A DNA stretch of 25,701 bases from Myxococcales bacterium (GTDB lineage Bacteria > Myxococcota > Polyangia > Polyangiales > Polyangiaceae): positions 1-25,701 of the forward strand of contig JAGQIY010000250.1 of NCBI GenBank assembly GCA_020430865.1. Direction: 5' to 3'. This document shows positions 1 through 7,566 of the stretch, piece after piece. Each line of letters begins with the position of its first letter. Position 1 is the first letter of the stretch. The position numbers were made by a program, and so were the translations under genes. A model generated the notes under the pieces. That model had not been told where the DNA came from. It worked only from the letters and a program-made list of their open reading frames with translations, and did no database searches.

Positions 1-1421
1 AGCGCGAGCAGGGCGAGGATCCCTTCGCTGTTCAGGCTGGTGTTGTTGACGTGGAGGACGCGCAGCGTCTTCAGCTCGAGCAGGAAGGGGACTGCGGCGC
101 TCGTGATGCCGGTGCCCTGGAGGTCGAGGCGGCGAAGCCGAGTGAGCTTCGCGATCGCGCGCGCGGTCTCGTCGCCGATCTTCGACGTGCTGAGGTCGAG
201 GCTCTGCAGGTTCGTGAGCCTGGCGAAGCTCGGGGCGCTGGCGTCGGTGAGTCGGTTGAAGCTGAGGTCGAGGGTCTCGAGGTGCTTCAAGCGCGCGAGC
301 TCTTGCATGCCGGCGTCGGTGATCTTCGAGTGAGTCAGCACGAGGGTCTTCAGCTTGTTCAGCGCTGCGAGGCGCGCGATGCCATCGTTGCTCAGGCCCA
401 GCGGCGGCGTCAGCTCTTGCAGCTCGGTCAGCTGCGCGAGCTCGCTCATGCCGGCGTCATCGATCCGGGTGCCGAGCAGCCCCAGCGCGCGCAGCTTGGG
501 CAGCTTCGCGAAGTGCGCGATGGCGGCGTTGGTCAGCGGCGAGGCGGTCACGAAGCGGCGCAAGCTGGGAAACGCCTGGAGGTCGGCGACGTCCGCGTCG
601 CTCAGGTGATCGCCGAAGTCGAGATCTTCCAGCTGCGTCAGCGGCGCGAGATCGCGAACCGTGAACTCCCGGGAGTTGCTGAGCTCGAGGCGCTTGAGCT
701 TCGTCAAGCGCAGCAGCGCCTGCGGCGAACCGTTGGTCGCGATGCTGCCCAGCAGGAGCTCTTCGAGCTGCGCCGGCAGGCGTTCGTACAGCTCGTTCTG
801 CGCTTTGGCTTCGAACAGCTCGAAGGACTTCAGCCCCTTGCAGCCGCGGAGATCGGGAAACTCCGGACCGATGTCGAGCCCGAGGATCATGCGCTCCACG
901 TGGCGCAAGCTGCCGAGCGCCTGCACGTCTTGCTCAGCGGCTTCGGCGTCGCGGCTCCGCGAGCCAGCGGCGTGCGGCGCTCGGTCCGGTGGCTCGTAGG
1001 TTACTGCCACGGGGAAACGGGTGGCGACGTCGTCGACTCGTCTCAGGAGTTCGGGGGAGAGGTCGGGCAGCCGGAGCGAGATGGGCCCGCGCACTTGCTC
1101 CAGCCGGGCGCGAGCGCTCCTTCCGTGCAGATCGAGCCATACCAGGCGTCCGCCCACGCTCGCGCTGTACAGGGATTCCGCCTGCAGGTCCTCCAGCTCC
1201 TCCGGCGTCACCGGCAGCGACGCGCGGAGCAACCGGGAGTACGTCCAGGTTGGAGCAACGGCGCTGCGCTTGGGCTCAGTCTGCGTGCGCTGCGTCTCCG
1301 CCTGACTTTCCACGACCACCGGCTTCGCCGGAGGCGGCTGCGGTGAAGCTGGCCGTGTGCCGCCGCAGGCTCCGAGCAAGGCGGCGCAGAGTCCCAGAGC
1401 GGCCCAGGCGTGTCCGTTCAT
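1..1421 (-). CDS. LRR lipoprotein, C-terminus cut by window edge
   Basis: Reading from ATG at 1421 gives an open frame of 473 codons with no stop before the left edge, so the protein is partial. The N-terminus is a lipoprotein signal ending in the lipobox LLGAC (Cys19), so the protein is probably membrane-anchored and faces the periplasm or cell surface. A Pro/Gln-rich linker follows, then a roughly 100-residue domain (WLDLHGRSARARLEQVRGP..., SPELLRRVDDVATRFPVA), then at least ten leucine-rich repeats of about 24 residues with the pattern LxxLxxLxLxxTxIxDxG. The pre-LRR domain and repeats match those of the LRR lipoprotein at 5820-7370, so the two are paralogues. No strong Shine-Dalgarno is visible. 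LRRs usually bind protein ligands; the ligand here is unknown. A 431-codon plus-strand frame over the same DNA is an antisense shadow. Confidence 0.88.
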   Translation of the reverse strand, partial: MNGHAWAALGLCAALLGACGGTRPASPQPPPAKPVVVESQAETQRTQTEPKRSAVAPTWTYSRLLRASLPVTPEELEDLQAESLYSASVGGRLVWLDLHGRSARARLEQVRGPISLRLPDLSPELLRRVDDVATRFPVAVTYEPPDRAPHAAGSRSRDAEAAEQDVQALGSLRHVERMILGLDIGPEFPDLRGCKGLKSFELFEAKAQNELYERLPAQLEELLLGSIATNGSPQALLRLTKLKRLELSNSREFTVRDLAPLTQLEDLDFGDHLSDADVADLQAFPSLRRFVTASPLTNAAIAHFAKLPKLRALGLLGTRIDDAGMSELAQLTELQELTPPLGLSNDGIARLAALNKLKTLVLTHSKITDAGMQELARLKHLETLDLSFNRLTDASAPSFARLTNLQSLDLSTSKIGDETARAIAKLTRLRRLDLQGTGITSAAVPFLLELKTLRVLHVNNTSLNSEGILALLA

Positions 1422-1533
1422 GGCGCTTCGATAGCACTTCCCCCAAGCGCGCAACCAGGAGCGCTCTCAAATACTGACGTCGCCGCCAGGATCTTTCGCT
1501 CCACGTGCCTTGCCCAGCGAGACCCAGCTCGTC

Positions 1534-1977
1534 CTACCCCCCGAACGGCAACTGCGGTGCCTCCTCGCGTTCTTCCGCTTCTTCGCTGGCGTCAGCTATT
1601 GCCTCGCGGATCACGTGAGTGGCCACGTCGTTCAAGTGCTTGTGTAGCTCCTCTGCGGCGCTGCGGAAATGCGGTTCGAGGACGTCTCGCACGAAGGCTT
1701 CGGGCGCGCTCACCATGATGGTCGTGCGCTTCTGACGCTTGTAGCGATAGCCGTGGAGATCGTAGCGGCGGAGCAGCGCCATGAAGAGGCGCAAGGACCA
1801 GACGTCCGGCATCATGAACTTGAACTCGACGGCCGGCGCCTCGCGCTGCAGCTGATGCAGGCGGTCCAGAATGCGCTCCCGCGCCTGATCCGCGGCGACG
1901 CGTTCGCCGTTGGTGCCCGCACTGGCGATCAGGCGCTCGAGATCTCTCAGCTTCTGCAGGAGCTTGGCTTCGTCCAT
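1534..1977 (-). CDS. Small DUF2786-like protein of unknown function
   Basis: A 147-residue soluble protein with no signal peptide or membrane segment. The N-terminus (MDEAKLLQKLRDLERLIASA, then GERVAADQARERILDRL) is helical and resembles the DUF2786 pattern 'KIRKLLALA..NENEAALALAKAQ'. The middle has an alpha/beta look (FKFMMPDVWSLRLFMALL, then RYKRQKRTTIMV), and the C-terminus is acidic (EEAEEREEAPQL). I chose ATG 1977 because the upstream extension to 2139 reads into the 5' end of the divergent SNF2 gene and is low-complexity. The upstream GAAG is only a weak ribosome-binding site. It is divergently arranged with the SNF2 gene with about 55-90 bp between starts, so the two may share a regulatory region. 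The family assignment is tentative and the function unknown. Confidence 0.72.
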   Translation of the reverse strand: MDEAKLLQKLRDLERLIASAGTNGERVAADQARERILDRLHQLQREAPAVEFKFMMPDVWSLRLFMALLRRYDLHGYRYKRQKRTTIMVSAPEAFVRDVLEPHFRSAAEELHKHLNDVATHVIREAIADASEEAEEREEAPQLPFGG

Positions 1978-2032
1978 GGCTTCAGTCGCTAAGCAAGTCT
2001 GGCGGCGCAGGCAAGAGGCGTCTGGATGACGC

Positions 2033-5000
2033 TTGCTCTCCGTCGGTTGTCCGTGTTTCAAACGCAGCGTGACGCAGGCCGAGGCACTTCGCTGGACCGA
2101 ACTCGCGATGCGGGCCTTCAGGCTCCTGGCCGTCGACACGCAGCATCTGGGCGTCGAGCTGGGGATTGCGGGAAGCGTCTGGCCGCTGAGGCTCGACCCG
2201 AGCGGGCACGTCGTGGGCGTCGTGATGAGCTCTCGGGGTCGAGGGACCTATCGCGTCGATGGCAGGCTCTCGGACGACCTGCGCTGCACGTGTAGCTGGC
2301 GGCACGAATGCAAGCACGTGGCTGCAGTGCTGTTCATGATCGCGACGAAGTACGGCGGCTCGGAGCTGGCGCACGGTGGTTCAAGCTCCCCTGACAGCGG
2401 CTCGTCCGCGTCCGCCGCTCTGGAACGGTGGCTGGCTTCGTGGACCGACGAGGCAGCGCCCCAGCGGGAGCGCCTCGTGCTCCTCCTCCATCTGGAAGGG
2501 CAGCGGCTCTTCGTCGACCTGGGGAGCCAGCACCTCGCGCGCAACGGAGTCTGGAGTCAGGCCCAGCCGATCACGATCGCAGGGGCGCGGCGAGTCATCT
2601 CGGGAGAGCAGTCGCGACAGGGTCTGGACGGCGCCCTCGACAGCCTGGTGTGGGACAAGCGGGCACAGGCAACGCTCACGGGGCGGCTTGGGGGCTTCGG
2701 GCTGCAGGCTGCGCTGGCCACGGAGCGGCTCGTCTTGAGTTTCCGTGGGGATTCTGAAGTGCGCCAGCTGCAGCTGGTGCCCGGGCCGCCCAGGATCGGC
2801 AAGCTCGGCTGGCTCGAGTCTGACGACGGCGTGCTGCGGACGGGAGTCGATCTCGGTGACCCAGCGATCCTGGTCTTGCCGCTGGTGCCAGCATACTACG
2901 TCGATACTCGCGATGGCTCGACCGGCGAGATCCGAGCAGCTCGAGACGTCGCGAAGTGGCTCGCAGCGCCGGAAATCCGCGCGGAACAGGTGCCGAGTCT
3001 CGCTCGGACCCTGGAAGAGCGGGGTATGCCGGCGCCCAAGACGACGCCGATACGCGTCGTGGAGGGCCTGCCCCAGGTCCGGTTCGTGATCTTCAGCGAA
3101 GAACTGCCGAACGAGCAAAAAAAGCATCTAGGCCGCCTCGAGTTTCGCTACCAGGGAGTCCTGGCACCCGCCGAAGACGAGCCCGAGAAGCGAACGCTGC
3201 TCGAGGTGGACGGCGAGAAGATCGCTCTGGTTCGAGACCTCGACGCGGAAGAAGACGCGATGCAGTCGCTGGAGTCGATGGGATTCATGCCGGAGAGCGC
3301 GGAGGATCACTGGTCGCTCCCCGACGCGTTCTCCTGGGGGATGTTCCAGGGCCTGGGCGTGCCGTTCCTCGAGAACGTCGGGATCGAGGTCGTCTACGAT
3401 CCTTCCTACGCGCTCCAGATCGTGGAGTCCGTCGACTACTTCACCGATCTGGAACCGAGCGGAAACGACTGGTTCGAGCTGGACTTCGGCGTCGACGTGC
3501 AAGGGGAACGCATCAGCCTGCTCCCCATGTTGCTTCAGGGCCTCGCCGAAGGCGCGGATCTTGGGGGTGAGGGAGAGGCGATGCTCGTCGAGCTGCCGTC
3601 AGGTCGCCTGGCGCGGGTCGAGTTCGACCGCATTCGGCCTCTCGTCGACATCCTGCTCGAGCTCGCGGTCTCGGACCAGGCGACGCAGCGTCGCATCAGT
3701 CGCTGGCAGGCACTGGAGCTCGCGGAGACCCTCGGCGTCGACGACAAGACCGGCAAGGCGCTGCGCGAGCTGCGCGCCTCACTCACCAGCGGCGCGCTGT
3801 CGCGCCCCAAGCTGCCGAAGAGCTTCCGCGGCACCTTGCGCGACTACCAGGCCCAGGGGGTCGCCTGGCTCGGCCTGCTAGGAAAGCACGGCGTCGGTGC
3901 GGTGCTCGCCGACGACATGGGTCTCGGAAAGACCGTGCAGCTCCTCGCGCACCTCGTCGCGCGGAAACACAAGAAGCTCGCCAAGGGACCCAGCCTGGTG
4001 GTGGCTCCCACCAGCGTGCTGGTCTCCTGGAGCGAACAGATCCAGCAGTTCGCTCCGAAGCTCGACGTGCTCCTGTGGCACGGTCCCGAGCGCCAGTCGC
4101 GGGAAGCGGAGCTCTCCGAGGCGGACCTGGTGCTGACGAGCTACAGCTTGCTGCACCGGGACCAGGAGCTCCTCACCCCCATCCCCTGGGACGTGGCGAT
4201 CCTGGATGAAGCTCAGGCCATCAAGAACCCCAAGACCGCCACCGCACATGCCGCGCGGAAATTAGAGGCTCGCCAGCGCATCGCGGTGACCGGGACGCCG
4301 CTCGAGAATCACCTGGGGGAGGTATGGAGTCAGTTCGCGTTCGCGGTGCCCGGTGCTCTGGGCAGCGAACGGGCGTTCGCGCAGGCCTTCCGCAACCCGA
4401 TCGAGAAGGAGGGCGACGACACGCGCATGGCTGCCCTGCGGCGTCGCATCGCGCCGCTGCTGCTCCGGCGCACCAAGGAAGACGTCGCGAAGGAGCTGCC
4501 TCCCAAGACCGTCATCACGCATCACGTGGAGCTGGGAACCGCGCAGCGTGATCTCTACGAGACGGTGCGCAAGCTGGTCGACAAACAAGTCCGTGAGGAA
4601 ATTGCAAGGCGGGGCATGGCGCTCTCCCGCATCGCCGTGCTGGATGCATTGCTCAAGCTGCGGCAGGTGTGCTGCGATCCGAGCCTGGTCAAGAGCAAGC
4701 AGCGCCGTCAGGTGCCGAGCGCCAAGCGCAGGTTCCTGAGTGAGCTGCTGGAGACGATGCTCTCGGAGGGGCGGCGCATCCTGATCTTCTCCCAGTTCGT
4801 GGAGATGCTGGTGTTGATACGCGAGGATCTCCTGGATGCTGGGGTACCGTACGCCTACCTGACGGGCAGCACGGTCAACCGCAAGACGCAGATCGAGCTC
4901 TTCCAGAGCGGCGATGTGCCCATCTTCTTGATCAGCCTCAAGGCGGGCGGCGTCGGCCTGAACCTCACGGCGGCGGACACGGTGATCCACTACGATCCGT

Positions 5001-5230
5001 GGTGGAATCCGGCCGCGGAGGCTCAAGCCACGGATCGCGCGCACCGCATCGGGCAGGACAAGCCGGTGTTCGTGCACCGGCTGATCGCCCGCGGAACCGT
5101 GGAAGAGAAGATCGTGGCGCTGCAGGCGAAGAAGGCGGAGCTGGCCGGCGCGCTACTGAGCGGCGGAACGCGGGCCCTCGATCTGGACGAGGCGCTGCTC
5201 GACGACTTGCTCGCGCCCCTTGGGGGCTGA
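2033..5230 (+). CDS. SWIM zinc-finger SNF2-family ATPase (DEAD/DEAH helicase-like)
   Basis: Up to 1065 residues. The N-terminus carries a SWIM zinc finger, CxC-x5-CxH (C85, C87, C93, H95 counted from the TTG start). A long middle region of the type found in bacterial SNF2 proteins follows. The C-terminal half is a complete SNF2 motor: Walker A DDMGLGKT (627-634), Walker B DEAQ (725-728), motif III TGTPLENH, ILIFSQF, then GGVGLNLTAADTV and the arginine-finger motif QATDRAHRIGQ. The family uses ATP to translocate on double-stranded DNA and remodel protein-DNA or nucleic-acid complexes; bacterial members act in RNA-polymerase recycling or genome defence. No methylase or nuclease partner is adjacent, so a defence role is not supported here. 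Start is uncertain: TTG 2033, GTG 2069 and ATG 2108 are all possible, and the stop at 2027 limits the frame. Confidence 0.93.
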   Translation: MLSVGCPCFKRSVTQAEALRWTELAMRAFRLLAVDTQHLGVELGIAGSVWPLRLDPSGHVVGVVMSSRGRGTYRVDGRLSDDLRCTCSWRHECKHVAAVLFMIATKYGGSELAHGGSSSPDSGSSASAALERWLASWTDEAAPQRERLVLLLHLEGQRLFVDLGSQHLARNGVWSQAQPITIAGARRVISGEQSRQGLDGALDSLVWDKRAQATLTGRLGGFGLQAALATERLVLSFRGDSEVRQLQLVPGPPRIGKLGWLESDDGVLRTGVDLGDPAILVLPLVPAYYVDTRDGSTGEIRAARDVAKWLAAPEIRAEQVPSLARTLEERGMPAPKTTPIRVVEGLPQVRFVIFSEELPNEQKKHLGRLEFRYQGVLAPAEDEPEKRTLLEVDGEKIALVRDLDAEEDAMQSLESMGFMPESAEDHWSLPDAFSWGMFQGLGVPFLENVGIEVVYDPSYALQIVESVDYFTDLEPSGNDWFELDFGVDVQGERISLLPMLLQGLAEGADLGGEGEAMLVELPSGRLARVEFDRIRPLVDILLELAVSDQATQRRISRWQALELAETLGVDDKTGKALRELRASLTSGALSRPKLPKSFRGTLRDYQAQGVAWLGLLGKHGVGAVLADDMGLGKTVQLLAHLVARKHKKLAKGPSLVVAPTSVLVSWSEQIQQFAPKLDVLLWHGPERQSREAELSEADLVLTSYSLLHRDQELLTPIPWDVAILDEAQAIKNPKTATAHAARKLEARQRIAVTGTPLENHLGEVWSQFAFAVPGALGSERAFAQAFRNPIEKEGDDTRMAALRRRIAPLLLRRTKEDVAKELPPKTVITHHVELGTAQRDLYETVRKLVDKQVREEIARRGMALSRIAVLDALLKLRQVCCDPSLVKSKQRRQVPSAKRRFLSELLETMLSEGRRILIFSQFVEMLVLIREDLLDAGVPYAYLTGSTVNRKTQIELFQSGDVPIFLISLKAGGVGLNLTAADTVIHYDPWWNPAAEAQATDRAHRIGQDKPVFVHRLIARGTVEEKIVALQAKKAELAGALLSGGTRALDLDEALLDDLLAPLGG

Positions 5231-5238
5231 GCGGGCCT

Positions 5239-5262
5239 CCCTGCTTCCGCGAGCCAGCAGGG
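5239..5262. terminator. Stem-loop after SNF2 gene
   Basis: CCCTGCT (5239-5245) pairs perfectly with AGCAGGG (5256-5262) around a 10-nt loop, 8 nt after the SNF2 stop. There is no U-tract, so this could be a weak or Rho-assisted terminator, or an mRNA-stabilising hairpin. It lies in the 96-bp gap before the next gene. Confidence 0.35.
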
Positions 5263-5326
5263 CCGGTCAGAAATAGCGCTCAAGCTTTCCCGTCGGCTGC
5301 CGTTTCCGCAGCTACTAGGAGGCTTT

Positions 5327-5770
5327 ATGTTCGACGACTACATCGTCACCAGTGGCGCGGTGCCGAACGACCGGCTGCAGCAGGCTTTCGAGGCTCGAGC
5401 CGCGCGGACTCCCCGTGTCGGACAGATCGCTCGCGAGATGGGGATGCTCTCCTCGCGTCAGGTGCTCGAACTCCTCGACCACCAACGCACGAGTACGTCG
5501 AGGTTCTGCGAGCTCGCGGTGGAGAAGCGCATGCTGACCGAGCGGCAGGTGTTGCGCATCCTGACCGAGCAAGCTGGGCGGCGCCCGGCGCTGCTCGAGG
5601 TGTTGCTGGACACGGGCGCCTTGACCCGTGCGGAGGTGCTCGAGCTGCGGCGCAAGCACGCGAAATCGATTCGCACCGCTCCCGAGCACACGGGAACGCG
5701 GCTCAAGCAGCTCTCCCGCGAGGAGTTCAGTCAGCTCGCCAAGCAGTGCGCGAACGATCGCACGACGTGA
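5327..5770 (+). CDS. Small protein with repeated GspE-N/MshEN-like helical units
   Basis: A 147-residue soluble protein preceded by a strong Shine-Dalgarno (AGGAGG, 5 nt before ATG 5327), which fixes the start. It contains three copies of a helical unit of the form 'G.(I/L)...G.L...QVL.LL': VGQIAREMGMLSSRQVLELL, then CELAVEKRMLTERQVLRIL, then LLEVLLDTGALTRAEVLEL. This pattern resembles the N-terminal modules of type II/IV pilus ATPases (GspE/PilB, MshEN), which in some proteins bind cyclic-di-GMP. Here no ATPase follows, so it is a stand-alone adaptor-like protein. The Arg/Gly/Leu residues of a true MshEN ligand motif are not clear, so cyclic-di-GMP binding is only a possibility. It follows the SNF2 gene by 96 bp with a hairpin between them, and is convergent with the LRR lipoprotein downstream. 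Confidence 0.75.
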   Translation: MFDDYIVTSGAVPNDRLQQAFEARAARTPRVGQIAREMGMLSSRQVLELLDHQRTSTSRFCELAVEKRMLTERQVLRILTEQAGRRPALLEVLLDTGALTRAEVLELRRKHAKSIRTAPEHTGTRLKQLSREEFSQLAKQCANDRTT

Positions 5771-5775
5771 CCGGC

Positions 5776-5812
5776 GTGCGCGACGAGGCGTCTTGCGTGG
5801 CTGTCCGCGCAC
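5776..5812. terminator. Inverted repeat between convergent genes
   Basis: GTGCGCGAC (5776-5784) pairs with GTCCGCGCAC (5803-5812), nine pairs with one bulged base. It fills most of the 49-bp gap between two converging genes, where a bidirectional terminator is expected. No T-tract is present. Confidence 0.4.
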
Positions 5813-5819
5813 CTGGTGC

Positions 5820-7370
5820 TCAGCGTCCGTAGACGCCCTTGCAGCTGAAGCGCGTGATGGCGATGTCGGCGCAGTCGAGGGGACCCGCGCCGAACCAGAT
5901 CGCGAGCCTGGGGATGTGCTCGAGGGTGACGGCGCTGTTTGCGGTCAGCAGCGGCGACATCACGGTGAGGCGTCGCAGCTCGGGCAGCTGGGTCAAGGCG
6001 GTGAGGTGCTGGTCGTCGATGTTCATGAAGCCGAGATCGAGGACCTGGAGCTCCGGAAAGCGCATGAGCAACTGCAGGTCGTCCTGACTCACGAGGGACT
6101 GCCCGAGGTGCAGCTCGCGCAGCGTGGTCGGCAGTTTCCGCAGGGTTTTCTCGGTGATCTGCCAGAACGTCAGATTCAGGCTACGCAGGCTGGTGAAGCT
6201 GGCCAGGTGTCTCGCGCCGCGGTCGTCGATGGGGACGCCGGCGAGGGTTAGCCGCTCCAGGGGCAGACGTGCGAGCGAGACCAGTGCGCGTTCGCTGATG
6301 GTCGCCTGGCTGAAGTCCAGATCCCGCAGCTTGGGCAGCTGCGCGAGCACCCGCGCGGCTTCGTCGCCGAGGCCCCGGTTGCTCGCGATGTAGCGGAGTC
6401 GTTCGAGCTGCTTGAGCTGGGCGATCGGCTTGAAATCCGTGTCGCGGATGTCTGCGGTGAGCGTCAGCTCCCGGAGCTTCGTGACCTTGGCCACTTCGCT
6501 CAGCGTCGCGGCGTTCAGGTGGCCACCGGTCAGGGTCAGGGATTCGAGCCGACTCAGCTCGGAGAAGCCACGGACGTCGGGTTCGTCGTTGGCCCAGATC
6601 TCGAGCTGCCGAAGCCTCTTCAGCGACGCGAGACTCGCCGGGCTCGGCGAGCTCGGACTCGAGTGGAAGCCGAGGGAACGCAGGCGTTCGAGGCGCAGGA
6701 TGTCCGCGGTGGAGTTCTCCCCGAGCGCGCCCACCTTCAGGTGCTCGACGGTCACCGGCAGCTCCCCGAGCGGTGGCGGCTGCTGGGTGAGGTTGTCGAT
6801 CTCGAGCCACTTCAGCCGCGAAAAGCGGCTGAAGTCGGGGTAGTTCCACGCGGTGGTGAAGCGCAGCCCCTCGACCTCTCCGAGCGCCTCGAGGGCGCGC
6901 AGATCCTGAGCGTCCCAGCCGGCGAACTGGATGTCGGCGAGCACTGGATGGCGCTCCGCCAGCTCGTCGATCTGCTCGAGGAGCTCGGGGTCCAGGCGGT
7001 GAATGTGGATCCCCACCGGACCATCGACGTCCTGCAGCGCGGCCATTCCGTGGGGCGTTTCCGTGGTGAACCAGACGACGCGCCCGCGCTGGCGCAGGAC
7101 GCCAGGGCCGGCCATCTCGAGCTCTTCCTTCACCACACCTGGCGGCAGGTAGGCGTTCAGTTGCTCATCGAAGAACCAGTCCCGCGCGGGCTCCCGGCGC
7201 TCGGCCAGACTCAGCGTAGGCGCAGGCTCGGTCGTCGCTTCGGGCGCGCTCTCGACGACCAGCGCGGCGCGCGGTGCAGGCAGCGCAGTGCAACCGAGCA
7301 GCGCAGTGCAACCAAGCAGCGCAGCACTGGCCAGCCGCGGCACCGCCCAGAGCAGGAATGCACGGTTCAT
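5820..7370 (-). CDS. LRR lipoprotein (paralogue of the left-edge gene)
   Basis: A complete 516-residue protein. The N-terminal signal contains two successive lipoboxes, ALLGC and ALLGC, six residues apart, encoded by an 18-bp tandem duplication; lipidation at the first Cys is expected. After a linker comes a domain matching the left-edge LRR lipoprotein (VVWFTTETPHGMAALQDVDG, then LDPELLEQIDELAERHPVLA). About twelve leucine-rich repeats of 22-25 residues follow (for example LPKLRDLDFSQATISERAL). The tail has two cysteines (LDCAD, FSCKG) that could form a disulfide. It is likely an exported, membrane-anchored protein-binding scaffold. ATG 7370 is the only start that keeps the signal peptide. 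It is convergent with the small GspE-N-like gene and divergent from the propeller lipoprotein. Confidence 0.9.
   Translation of the reverse strand: MNRAFLLWAVPRLASAALLGCTALLGCTALPAPRAALVVESAPEATTEPAPTLSLAERREPARDWFFDEQLNAYLPPGVVKEELEMAGPGVLRQRGRVVWFTTETPHGMAALQDVDGPVGIHIHRLDPELLEQIDELAERHPVLADIQFAGWDAQDLRALEALGEVEGLRFTTAWNYPDFSRFSRLKWLEIDNLTQQPPPLGELPVTVEHLKVGALGENSTADILRLERLRSLGFHSSPSSPSPASLASLKRLRQLEIWANDEPDVRGFSELSRLESLTLTGGHLNAATLSEVAKVTKLRELTLTADIRDTDFKPIAQLKQLERLRYIASNRGLGDEAARVLAQLPKLRDLDFSQATISERALVSLARLPLERLTLAGVPIDDRGARHLASFTSLRSLNLTFWQITEKTLRKLPTTLRELHLGQSLVSQDDLQLLMRFPELQVLDLGFMNIDDQHLTALTQLPELRRLTVMSPLLTANSAVTLEHIPRLAIWFGAGPLDCADIAITRFSCKGVYGR
7268..7321. repeat. 18-bp tandem duplication in signal peptide
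   Basis: On the minus strand the unit CTGCTYGGTTGCACTGCG occurs twice in tandem, with a partial third copy. It duplicates the lipobox of the LRR lipoprotein (…LLGCTALLGCTAL…). The copies differ at one base (C/T), so the duplication is recent or maintained. Confidence 0.7.
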
Positions 7371-7566
7371 GTGTGAGTGATGTACTGGAAACCAGCGCGC
7401 CTCTCCCCCGAACCCGGTCAGAATATCAGGGAGTGAGTCTGGGACTGGCCGAGGTGCTCTGCCCGAGTTCGAGAGACTCGGTCCGATGACGGAAGACGCT
7501 TCGCTCCGGACCGGTCCTTGTTAGGAATGCTGACTGGCGCGCGGCCGGGTGCTACGACCTCGCGCG
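7371..7566. promoter_or_regulatory. Divergent intergenic region with one hairpin
   Basis: About 196 bp between the divergent LRR and propeller lipoprotein starts; promoters for both should lie here. The only clear structure is CCGAGT (7463-7468) with ACTCGG (7476-7481) around a 7-nt loop. I could not pick out convincing -35/-10 elements. Confidence 0.3.

Noticed and set aside
51..1346. 431-codon plus-strand open frame
   Set aside because: Antisense to the LRR lipoprotein; its Glu/Arg/Leu-rich composition is what opposite-strand reading of high-GC LRR codons gives, while the minus strand has a lipobox and regular LRRs.
4262..5077. 271-codon minus-strand open frame
   Set aside because: Antisense to the SNF2 motor domain, whose motifs are unmistakable on the plus strand.
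2033..5230. Genome-defence role for the SNF2 protein
   Set aside because: No nuclease, methylase, drm, zorya or similar partner is adjacent; its neighbours are an unknown DUF2786-like protein and a small helical protein.
6519..7376. 285-codon plus-strand open frame
   Set aside because: Antisense to the second LRR lipoprotein, with no recognisable domain or ribosome-binding site.
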